A stretch of DNA of 64,000 bases. Origin: Thereva unica (lineage: Eukaryota; Arthropoda; Insecta; Diptera; Therevidae). Position 1 is the stretch's first letter, and each line of letters opens with the position of its first letter. Both the position numbers and the translations under genes were made by a program. The notes beneath the pieces are model-generated. The model saw only the letters and a list, made by a program, of their open reading frames with translations. It searched no databases and was not told where the DNA came from. The DNA lies in NCBI GenBank assembly GCA_949987705.1, contig OX465286.1:6735445-6799444 (forward strand). The letters run 5' to 3'. Of this stretch, positions 38,661 through 50,000 are shown one piece after another.

Positions 38661-39282
38661 ATGGGGTATCGTTGGAAAGGGCTCGCTCCCCCGAGTTCAG
38701 CGCACTTTATTTGGTCCAGAAATTCCAAGGGGTTCGGGAGTTATCCCCTCTTTTGTGATTTCCCCAAGGGGGGCTGCAGAACGCCCATTATCTTGGGAAA
38801 TACTGGTCAGCCCGGGGTGGGATTGAATTCACAGCCTCCCTGGGAGGTCCCTAACAATTTCCCATCCAAAAAAGGGCCACTCCAGAATTTTCCCAAAACC
38901 GGAAAATTTTCAAAGGGGTACCCCTTTGGATATTTTTGGTCGATTTCACGAAAGTGCTGGGATCTTAATGAATGGGGTATCGTTGGAAAGGGCTCGCTCC
39001 CCCGAGTTCAGCGCACTTTATTTGGTCCAGAAATTCCAAGGGGTTCGGGAGTTATCACCTCTTTTGTGATTTCCCCAAGGGGGGCTGCAGAACGCCCATT
39101 ATCTCGGGAAATACTGGTCAGCCCGGGGTGAAATTGAATTCACAGCCTCCCTGGGGGGTCCCCAACAATTTCCCATCCAAAAAAGGGCCACTCCAGAATT
39201 TTCCCAAAACCGGAAAATTTTCAAAGGGGTACCCCTTTGGATATTTTTGGTCAATTTCACGAAAGTGCTGGGATCTTAATGA
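38661..39282. repeat. Dimer duplication, copy 2 (622 bp)
   Basis: Repeats ATCACCTC (A at 39057) exactly 622 bp after copy 1. The second unit lacks AAAGAGCC and GTGTTGGGATCC and instead ends with GTCAATTT and GGGATCTT, like the zone that follows, so the right edge of the duplication falls inside this unit. Confidence 0.88.
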
Positions 39283-42200
39283 ATGGGGTATCGTTGGAAA
39301 GGGCTCGCTCCCCCGAGTTCAGCGCACTTTATTTGGTCCAGAAATTCCCAGGGGTTCGGGAGTTATCCCCTGTTTTGTGATTTCCCCAAGGGGGGCTGCA
39401 GAACGCCCATTATCTCGGGAAATACTGGTCAGCCCGGGGTGGGATTGAATTCACAGCCTCCCTGGGAGGTCCCTAACAATTTCCCATCCAAAAAAGGGCC
39501 ACTCCAGAATTTTCCCAAAACCGGAAAATTTTCAAAGGGGTACCCCTTTGGATATTTTTGGTCAATTTCACGAAAGTGCTGGGATCTTAATGAATGGGGT
39601 ATCGCTGGAAAGGGTTCGCTCCCCCGAGTTCAGCGCACTTTATTTGGTCCAGAAATTCCAAGGGGTTCGGGAGTTATCCCCTCTTTTGTGATTTCCCCAA
39701 GGGGGGCTGCAGAACGCCCATTATCTCGGGAAATACTGGTCAGCCCGGGGTGGGATTGAATTCACAGCCTCCCTGGGAGGTCCCTAACAATTTCCCATCC
39801 AAAAAAGGGCCACTCCAGAATTTTCCCAAAACCGGAAAATTTTCAAAGGGGTACCCCTTTGGATATTTTTGGTCGATTTCACGAAAGTGCTGGGATCTTA
39901 ATGAATGGGGTATCGTTGGAAAGGGCTCGCTCCCCCGAGTTCAGCGCACTTTATTTGGTCCAGAAATTCCAAGGGGTTCGGGAGTTATCCCCTCTTTTGT
40001 GATTTCCCCAAGGGGGGCTGCAGAACGCCCATTATCTCGGGAAATACTGGTCAGCCCGGGGTGGGATTGAATTCACAGCCTCCCTGGGAGGTCCCTAACA
40101 ATTTCCCATCCAAAAAAGGGCCACTCCAGAATTTTCCCAAAACCGGAAAATTTTCAAAGGGGTACCCCTTTGGATATTTTTGGTCGATTTCACGAAAGTG
40201 CTGGGATCTTAATGAATGGGGTATCGTTGGAAAGGGCTCGCTCCCCCGAGTTCAGCGCACTTTATTTGGTCCAGAAATTCCAAGGGGTTCGGGAGTTATC
40301 CCCTCTTTTGTGATTTCCCCAAGGGGGGCTGCAGAACGCCCATTATCTCGGGAAATACTGGTCAGCCCGGGGTGGGATTGAATTCACAGCCTCCCTGGGA
40401 GGTCCCTAACAATTTCCCATCCAAAAAAGGGCCACTCCAGAATTTTCCCAAAACCGGAAAATTTTCAAAGGGGTACCCCTTTGGATATTTTTGGTCAATT
40501 TCACGAAAGTGCTGGGATCTTAATGAATGGGGTATCGTTGGAAAGGGTTCGCTCCCCCGAGTTCAGCGCACTTTATTTGGTCCAGAAATTCCAAGGGGTT
40601 CGGGAGTTATCCCCTCTTTTGTGATTTCCCCAAGGGGGGCTGCAGAACGCCCATTATCTCGGGAAATACTGGTCAGCCCGGGGTGGGATTGAATTCACAG
40701 CCTCCCTGGGAGGTCCCTAACAATTTCCCATCCAAAAAAGGGCCACTCCATAATTTTCCCAAAACCGGAAAATTTTCAAAGGGGTACCCCTTTGGATATT
40801 TTTGGTCAATTTCACGAAAGTGCTGGGATCTTAATGAATGGGGTATCGTTGGAAAGGGCTCGCTCCCCCGAGTTCAGCGCACTTTATTTGGTCCAGAAAT
40901 TCCAAGGGGTTCGGGAGTTATCCCCTCTTTTGTGATTTCCCCAAGGGGGGCTGCAGAACGCCCATTATCTCGGGAAATACTGGTCAGCCCGGGGTGGGAT
41001 TGAATTCACAGCCTCCCTGGGAGGTCCCTAACAATTTCCCATCCAAAAAAGGGCCACTCCAGAATTTTCCCAAAACCGGAAAATTTTCAAAGGGGTACCC
41101 CTTTGGATATTTTTGGTCAATTTCACGAAAGTGCTGGGATCTTAATGAATGGGGTATCGTTGGAAAGGGCTCGCTCCTCCGAGTTCAGCGCACTTTATTT
41201 GGTCCAGAAATTCCAAGGGGTTCGGGAGTTATCCCCTCTTTTGTGATTTCCCCAAGGGGGGCTGCAGAACGCCCATTATCTCGGGAAATACTGGTCAGCC
41301 CGGGGTGGGATTGAATTCACAGCCTCCCTGGGAGGTCCCTAACAATTTCCCATCCAAAAAAGGGCCACTCCAGAATTTTCCCAAAACCGGAAAATTTTCA
41401 AAGGGGTACCCCTTTGGATATTTTTGGTCAATTTCACGAAAGTGCTGGGATCTTAATGAATGGGGTATCGTTGGAAAGGGCTCGCTCCCCCGAGTTCAGC
41501 GCACTTTATTTGGTCCAGAAATTCCAAGGGGTTCGGGAGTTATCCCCTCTTTTGTGATTTCCCCAAGGGGGGCTGCAGAACGCCCATTATCTCGGGAAAT
41601 ACTGGTCAGCCCGGGGTGGGATTGAATTCACAGCCTCCCTGGGAGGTCCCTAACAATTTCCCATCCAAAAAAGGGCCACTCCAGAATTTTCCCAAAACCG
41701 GAAAATTTTCAAAGGGGTACCCCTTTGGATATTTTTGGTCAATTTCACGAAAGTGCTGGGATCTTAATGAATGGGGTATCGTTGGAAAGGGCTCGCTCCC
41801 CCGAGTTCAGCGCACTTTATTTGGTCCAGAAATTCCAAGGGGTTCGGGAGTTATCCCCTCTTTTGTGATTTCCCCAAGGGGGGCTGCAGAACGCCCATTA
41901 TCTCGGGAAATACTGGTCAGCCCGGGGTGGGATTGAATTCACAGCCTCCCTGGGAGGTCCCTAACAATTTCCCATCCAAAAAAGGGCCACTCCAGAATTT
42001 TCCCAAAACCGGAAAATTTTCAAAGGGGTACCCCTTTGGATATTTTTGGTCAATTTCACGAAAGTGCTGGGATCTTAATGAATGGGGTATCGTTGGAAAG
42101 GGCTCGCTCCCCCGAGTTCAGCGCACTTTATTTGGTCCAGAAATTCCAAGGGGTTCGGGAGTTATCCCCTCTTTTGTGATTTCCCCAAGGGGGGCTGCAG

Positions 42201-45200
42201 AACGCCCATTATCTCGGGAAATACTGGTCAGCCCGGGGTGGGATTGAATTCACAGCCTCCCTGGGAGGTCCCTAACAATTTCCCATCCAAAAAAGGGCCA
42301 CTCCAGAATTTTCCCAAAACCGGAAAATTTTCAAAGGGGTACCCCTTTGGATATTTTTGGTCAATTTCACGAAAGTGCTGGGATCTTAATGAATGGGGTA
42401 TCGTTGGAAAGGGCTCGCTCCCCCGAGATCAGCGCACTTTATTTGGTCCAGAAATTCCAAGGGGTTCGGGAGTTATCCCCTCTTTTGTGATTTCCCCAAG
42501 GGGGGCTGCAGAACGCCCATTATCTCGGGAAATACTGGTCAGTCCGGGGTGAAATTGAATTCACAGCCTCCCTGGGGGGTCCCCAACAATTTCCCATCCA
42601 AAAAAGGGCCACTCCAGAATTTTCCCAAAACCGGAAAATTTTCAAAGGGATACCCCTTTGGATATTTTTGGTCAATTTCACGAAAGTGCTGGGATCTTAA
42701 TGAATGGGGTATCGTTGGAAAGGGCTCGCTCCCCCGAGTTCAGCGCACTTTATTTGGTCCAGAAATTCCAAGGGGTTCGGGAGTTATCCCCTCTTTTGTG
42801 ATTTCCCCAAGGGGGGCTGCAGAACGCCCATTATCTCGGGAAATACTGGTCAGCCCGGGGTGGGATTGAATTCACAGCCTCCCTGGGAGGTCCCTAACAA
42901 TTTCCCATCCAAAAAAGGGCCACTCCAGAATTTTCCCAAAACCGGAAAATTTTCAAAGGGGTACCCCTTTGGATATTTTTGGTCAATTTCACGAAAGTGC
43001 TGGGATCTTAATGAATGGGGTATCGTTGGAAAGGGCTCGCTCCCTCGAGTTCAGCGCACTTTATTTGGTCCAGAAATTCCAAGGGGTTCGGGAGTTATCC
43101 CCTCTTTTGTGATTTCCCCAAGGGGGGCTGCAGAACGCCCATTATCTCGGGAAATACTGGTCAGCCCGGGGTGGGATTGAATTCACAGCCTCCCTGGGAG
43201 GTCCCTAACAATTTCCCATCCAAAAAAGGGCCACTCCAGAATTTTCCCAAAACCGGAAAATTTTCAAAGGGGTACCCCTTTGGATATTTTTGGTCAATTT
43301 CACGAAAGTGCTGGGATCTTAATGAATGGGGTATCGTTGGAAAGGGCTCGCTCCCCCGAGTTCAGCGCACTTTATTTGGTCCAGAAATTCCAAGGGGTTC
43401 GGGAGTTATCCCCTCTTTTGTGATTTCCCCAAGGGGGGCTGCAGAACGCCCATTATCTCGGGAAATACTGGTCAGCCCGGGGTGGGATTGAATTCACAGC
43501 CTCCCTGGGAGGTCCCTAACAATTTCCCATCCAAAAAAGGGCCACTCCAGAATTTCCCCAAAACCGGAAAATTTTCAAAGGGGTACCCCTTTGGATATTT
43601 TTGGTCAATTTCACGAAATTGCTGGGATCTTAATGAATGGGGTATCGTTGGAAAGGGCTCGCTCCCCCGAGTTCAGCGCACTTTATTTGGTCCAGAAATT
43701 CCAAGGGGTTCGGGAGTTATCCCCTCTTTTGTGATTTCCCCAAGGGGGGCTGCAGAACGCCCATTATCTCGGGAAATACTGGTCAGCCCGGGGTGGGATT
43801 GAATTCACAGCCTCCCTGGGAGGTCCCTAACAATTTCCCATCCAAAAAAGGGCCACTCCAGAATTTTCCCAAAACCGGAAAATTTTCAAAGGGGTACCCC
43901 TTTGGATATTTTTGGTCAATTTCACGAAAGTGCTGGGATCTTAATGAATGGGGTATCGTTGGAAAGGGCTCGCTCCCCCGAGTTCAGCGCACTTTATTTG
44001 GTCCAGAAATTCCAAGGGGTTCGGGAGTTATCCCCTCTTTTGTGATTTCCCCAAGGGGGGCTGCAGAACGCCCATTATCTCGGGAAATACTGGTCAGCCC
44101 GGGGTGGGATTGAATTCACAGCCTCCCTGGGAGGTCCCTAACAATTTCCCATCCAAAAAAGGGCCACTCCAGAATTTTCCCAAAACCGGAAAATTTTCAA
44201 AGGGGTACCCCTTTGGATATTTTTGGTCAATTTCACGAAAGTGCTGGGATCTTAATGAATGGGGTATCGTTGGAAAGGGCTCGCTCCCCCGAGTTCAGCG
44301 CACTTTATTTGGTCCAGAAATTCCAAGGGGTTCGGGAGTTATCCCCTCTTTTGTGATTTCCCCAAGGGGGCTGCAGAACGCCCATTATCTCGGGAAATAC
44401 TGGTCAGCCCGGGGTGGGATTGAACTCACAGCCTCCCTGGGAGGTCCCTAACAATTTCCCATCCAAAAAAGGGCCACTCCAGAATTTTCCCAAAACCGGA
44501 AAATTTTCAAAGGGGTACCCCTTTGGATATTTTTGGTCGATTTCACGAAAGTGCTGGGATCTTAATGAATGGGGTATCGTTGGAAAGGGCTCGCTCCCCC
44601 GAGTTCAGCGCACTTTATTTGGTCCAGAAATTCCAAGGGGTTCGGGAGTTATCCCCTCTTTTGTGATTTCCCCAAGGGGGGCTGCAGAACGCCCATTATC
44701 TCGGGAAATACTGGTCAGCCCGGGGTGGGATTGAATTCACAGCCTCCCTGGGAGGTCCCTAACAATTTCCCATCCAAAAAAGGGCCACTCCAGAATTTTC
44801 CCAAAACCGGAAAATTTTCAAAGGGGTACCCCTTTGGATATTTTTGGTCGATTTCACGAAAGTGCTGGGATCTTAATGAATGGGGTATCGTTGGAAAGGG
44901 CTCGCTCCCCCGAGTTCAGCGCACTTTATTTGGTCCAGAAATTCCAAGGGGTTCGGGAGTTATCCCCTCTTTTGTGATTTCCCCAAGGGGGGCTGCAGAA
45001 CGCCCATTATCTCGGGAAATACTGGTCAGCCCGGGGTGGGATTGAATTCACAGCCTCCCTGGGAGGTCCCTAACAATTTCCCATCCAAAAAAGGGCCACT
45101 CCAGAATTTTCCCAAAACCGGAAAATTTTCAAAGGGGTACCCCTTTGGATATTTTTGGTCAATTTCACGAAAGTGCTGGGATCTTAATGAATGGGGTATC

Positions 45201-46434
45201 GTTGGAAAGGGTTCGCTCCCCCGAGTTCAGCGCACTTTATTTGGTCCAGAAATTCCAAGGGGTTCGGGAGTTATCCCCTCTTTTGTGATTTCCCTAAGGG
45301 GGGCTGCAGAACGCCCATTATCTCGGGAAATACTGGTCAGCCCGGGGTGGGATTGAATTCACAGCCTCCCTGGGAGGTCCCTAACAATTTCCCATCCAAA
45401 AAAGGGCCACTCCAGAATTTTCCCAAAACCGGAAAATTTTCAAAGGGGTACCCCTTTGGATATTTTTGGTCGATTTCACGAAAGTGCTGGGATCTTAATG
45501 AATGGGGTATCGTTGGAAAGGGCTCGCTCCCCCGAGTTCAGCGCACTTTATTTGGTCCAGAAATTCCAAGGGGTTCGGGAGTTATCCCCTCTTTTGTGAT
45601 TTCCCCAAGGGGGGCTGCAGAACGCCCATTATCTCGGGAAATACTGGTCAGCCCGGGGTGGGATTGAATTCACAGCCTCCCTGGGAGGTCCCTAACAATT
45701 TCCCATCCAAAAAAGGGCCACTCCAGAATTTTCCCAAAACCGGAAAATTTTCAAAGGGGTACCCCTTTGGATATTTTTGGTCAATTTCACGAAAGTGCTG
45801 GGATCTTAATGAATGGGGTATCGTTGGAAAGGGCTCGCTCCCCCGAGTTCAGCGCACTTTATTTGGTCCAGAAATTCCAAGGGGTTCGGGAGTTATCGCC
45901 TCTTTTGTGATTTCCCCAAGGGGGGCTGCAGAACGCCCATTATCTCGGGAAATACTGGTCAGTCCGGGGTGAAATTGAATTCACAGCCTCCCTGGGGGGT
46001 CCCCAACAATTTCCCATCCAAAAAAGGGCCACTCCAGAATTTTCCCAAAACCGGAAAATTTTCAAAGGGTTACCCCTTTGGATATTTTTGGTCAATTTCA
46101 CGAAAGTGCTGGGATCTTAATGAATGGGGTATCGTTGGAAAGGGCTCGCTCCCCCGAGTTCAGCGCACTTTATTTGGTCCAGAAATTCCAAGGGGTTCGG
46201 GAGTTATCCCCTCTTTTGTGATTTCCCCAAGGGGGGCTGCAGAACGCCCATTATCTCGGGAAATACTGGTCAGCCCGGGGTGGGATTGAATTCACAGCCT
46301 CCCTGGGAGGTCCCTAACAATTTCCCATCCAAAAAAGGGCCACTCCAGAATTTTCCCAAAACCGGAAAATTTTCAAAGGGGTACCCCTTTGGATATTTTT
46401 GGTCAATTTCACGAAAGTGCTGGGATCTTAATGA

Positions 46435-46740
46435 ATGGGGTATCGTTGGGCTCGCTCCCCCGAGTTCAGCGCACTTTATTTGGTCCAGAAATTCCAAGGG
46501 GTTCGGGAGTTATCCCCTCTTTTGTGATTTCCCCAAGGGGGGCTGCAGAACGCCCATTATCTCGGGAAATACTGGTCAGCCCGGGGTGGGATTGAATTCA
46601 CAGCCTCCCTGGGAGGTCCCTAACAATTTCCCATCCAAAAAAGGGCCACTCCAGAATTTTCCCAAAACCGGAAAATTTTCAAAGGGGTACCCCTTTGGAT
46701 ATTTTTGGTCAATTTCACGAAAGTGCTGGGATCTTAATGA
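46435..46740. repeat. 306-bp monomer lacking GAAAG
   Basis: TATCGTTGGGCTCG replaces TATCGTTGGAAAGGGCTCG, a five-base loss in a purine run. As 306 is a multiple of three, the forward frame carries through and gives a 260-codon open stretch with no coding meaning. Confidence 0.88.
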
Positions 46741-47053
46741 ATGGGGTATCGTTGGAAAGGGCTCGCTCCCCCGAGTTCAGCGCACTTTATTTGGTCCAGA
46801 AATTCCAAGGGGTTCGGGAGTTATCCCCTCTTTTGTGATTTCCCCAAGGGGGGCTGCAGAACGCCCATTATCTCGGGAAATACTGGTCAGCCCGGGGTGG
46901 GATTGAATTCACAGCCTCCCTGGGAGGTCCCTAACAATTTCCATCCAAAAAAGGGCCACTCCAGAATTTTCCCAAAACCGGAAAATTTTCAAAGGGGCAC
47001 CACCCCTTTGGATATTTTTGGTCGATTTCACGAAAGTGCTGGGATCTTAATGA
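46741..47053. repeat. 313-bp monomer with an altered palindrome
   Basis: GGGGCACCACCCC replaces GGGGTACCCC near 46995, adding three bases and destroying the KpnI site and palindrome. One C is missing upstream (TTTCCATCC near 46940). Confidence 0.85.
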
Positions 47054-50000
47054 ATGGGGTATCGTTGGAAAGGGTTCGCTCCCCCGAGTTCAGCGCACTT
47101 TATTTGGTCCAGAAATTCCAAGGGGTTCGGGAGTTATCCCCTCTTTTGTGATTTCCCCAAGGGGGGCTGCAGAACGCCCATTATCTCGGGAAATACTGGT
47201 CAGCCCGGGGTGGGATTGAATTCACAGCCTCCCTGGGAGGTCCCCAACAATTTCCCATCCAAAAAGGGCCACTCCAGAATTTTCCCAAAACCGGAAAATT
47301 TTCAAAGGGGTACCCCTTTGGATATTTTTGGTCGATTTCACGAAAGTGCTGGGATCTTAATGAATGGGGTATCGTTGGAAAGGGCTCGCTCCCCCGAGTT
47401 CAGCGCACTTTATTTGGTCCAGAAATTCCAAGGGGTTCGGGAGTTATCCCTCTTTTGTGATTTCCCCAAGGGGGGCTGCAGAACGCCCATTATCTCGGGA
47501 AATACTGGTCAGCCCGGGGTGGGATTGAATTCACAGCCTCCCTGGGAGGTCCCTAACAATTTCCCATCCAAAAAAGGGCCACTCCAGAATTTTCCCAAAA
47601 CCGGAAAATTTTCAAAGGGGTACCCCTTTGGATATTTTTGGTCGATTTCACGAAAGTGCTGGGATCTTAATGAATGGGGTATCGTTGGAAAGGGCTCGCT
47701 CCCCCGAGTTCAGCGCACTTTATTTGGTCCAGAAATTCCAAAGGGTTCGGGAGTTATCCCCTCTTTTGTGATTTCCCCAAGGGGGGCTGCAGAACGCCCA
47801 TTATCTCGGGAAATACTGGTCAGCCCGGGGTGGGATTGAATTCACAGCCTCCCTGGGAGGTCCCTAACAATTTCCCATCCAAAAAAGGGCCACTCCAGAA
47901 TTTTCCCAAAACCGGAAAATTTTCAAAGGGGTACCCCTTTGGATATTTTTGGTCGATTTCACGAAAGTGCTGGGATCTTAATGAATGGGGTATCGTTGGA
48001 AAGGGCTCGCTCCCCCGAGTTCAGCGCACTTTATTTGGTCCAGAAATTCCAAAGGGTTCGGGAGTTATCCCCTCTTTTGTGATTTCCCCAAGGGGGGCTG
48101 CAGAACGCCCATTATCTCGGGAAATACTGGTCAGCCCGGGGTGGGATTGAATTCACAGCCTCCCTGGGAGGTCCCTAACAATTTCCCATCCAAAAAAGGG
48201 CCACTCCAGAATTTTCCCAAAACCGGAAAATTTTCAAAGGGGTACCCCTTTGGATATTTTTGGTCGATTTCACGAAAGTGCTGGGATCTTAATGAATGGG
48301 GTATCGTTGGAAAGGGCTCGCTCCCCGAGTTCAGCGCACTTTATTTGGTCCAGAAATTCCAAAGGGTTCGGGAGTTATCCCCTCTTTTGTGATTTCCCCA
48401 AGGGGGCTGCAGAACGCCCATTATCTCGGGAAATACTGGTCAGCCCGGGGTGGGATTGAATTCACAGCCTCCCTGGGAGGTCCCTAACAATTTCCCATCC
48501 AAAAAAGGGCCACTCCAGAATTTTCCCAAAACCGGAAAATTTTCAAAGGGGTACCCCTTTGGATATTTTTGGTCGATTTCACGAAAGTGCTGGGATCTTA
48601 ATGAATGGGGTATCGTTGGAAAGGGCTCGCTCCCCCGAGTTCAGCGCACTTTATTTGGTCCAGAAATTCCAAAGGGTTCGGGAGTTATCCCTCTTTTGTG
48701 ATTTCCCCAAGGGGGGCTGCAGAACGCCCATTATCTCGGGAAATACTGGTCAGCCCGGGGTGGGATTGAATTCACAGCCTCCCTGGGAGGTCCCTAACAA
48801 TTTCCCATCCAAAAAAGGGCCACTCCAGAATTTTCCCAAAACCGGAAAATTTTCAAAGGGGTACCCCTTTGGATATTTTTGGTCGATTTCACGAAAGTGC
48901 TGGGATCTTAATGAATGGGGTATCGTTGGAAAGGGCTCGCTCCCCCGAGTTCAGCGCACTTTATTTGGTCCAGAAATTCCAAAGGGTTCGGGAGTTATCC
49001 CCTCTTTTGTGATTTCCCCAAGGGGGGCTGCAGAACGCCCATTATCTCGGGAAATACTGGTCAGCCCGGGGTGGGATTGAATTCACAGCCTCCCTGGGAG
49101 GTCCCTAACAATTTCCCATCCAAAAAAGGGCCACTCCAGAATTTTCCCAAAACCGGAAAATTTTCAAAGGGGTACCCCTTTGGATATTTTTGGTCGATTT
49201 CACGAAAGTGCTGGGATCTTAATGAATGGGGTATCGTTGGAAAGGGCTCGCTCCCCCGAGTTCAGCGCACTTTATTTGGTCCAGAAATTCCAAGGGGTTC
49301 GGGAGTTATCCCCTCTTTTGTGATTTCCCCAAGGGGGGCTGCAGAACGCCCATTATCTCGGGAAATACTGGTCAGCCCGGGGTGGGATTGAATTCACAGC
49401 CTCCCTGGGAGGTCCCAACAATTTCCCATCCAAAAAAGGGCCACTCCAGAATTTTCCCAAAACCGGAAAATTTTCAAAGGGGTACCCCTTTGGATATTTT
49501 TGGTCGATTTCACGAAAGTGCTGGGATCTTAATGAATGGGGTATCGTTGGAAAGGCTCGCTCCCCCGAGTTCAGCGCACTTTATTTGGTCCAGAAATTCC
49601 AAAGGGGTTCGGGAGTTATCCCCTCTTTTGTGATTTCCCCAAGGGGGCTGCAGAACGCCCATTATCTCGGGAAATACTGGTCAGCCCGGGGTGGGATTGA
49701 ATTCACAGCCTCCCTGGGAGGTCCCTAACAATTTCCCATCCAAAAAAGGACCACTCCAGAATTTTCCCAAAACCGGAAAATTTTCAAAGGGGTACCCCTT
49801 TGGATATTTTTGGTCGATTTCACGAAAGTGCTGGATCTTAATGAATGGGGTATCGTTGGAAAGGGCTCGCTCCCCCGAGTTCAGCGCACTTTATTTGGTC
49901 CAGAAATTCCAAAGGGTTCGGGAGTTATCCCCTCTTTTGTGATTTCCCCAAGGGGGCTGCAGAACGCCCATTATCTCGGGAAATACTGGTCAGCCCGGGG

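Larger units (their letters stand above)
24672..39282. repeat. Zone 3: region built by recent block duplications
   Basis: Mixed A/B units dominated by two copies of a block of about 20 monomers, then an 8-monomer echo (the unit at 37728 has the same G112 to A and GTGTTGGGATCC marks as those at 35240 and 29335), then a dimer duplication at the end. Confidence 0.85.
39283..47673. repeat. Zone 4: mostly type A monomers with A at 282
   Basis: Type A predominates; B marks remain only in units 42393 and 45813. Most units have GTCAATTT with AAAGTG. GGGTTCGCT (T at 22-23 region of the unit) marks units 39594, 40527, 45191 and 47054. Private substitutions include CTCCTCCGAG near 41178 and CCTCGAG near 43045, which makes an XhoI site. 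Units 42393 and 45813 share C151 to T (CAGTCCGGGG) at an offset of 3420 bp, 11 monomers. Confidence 0.85.
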
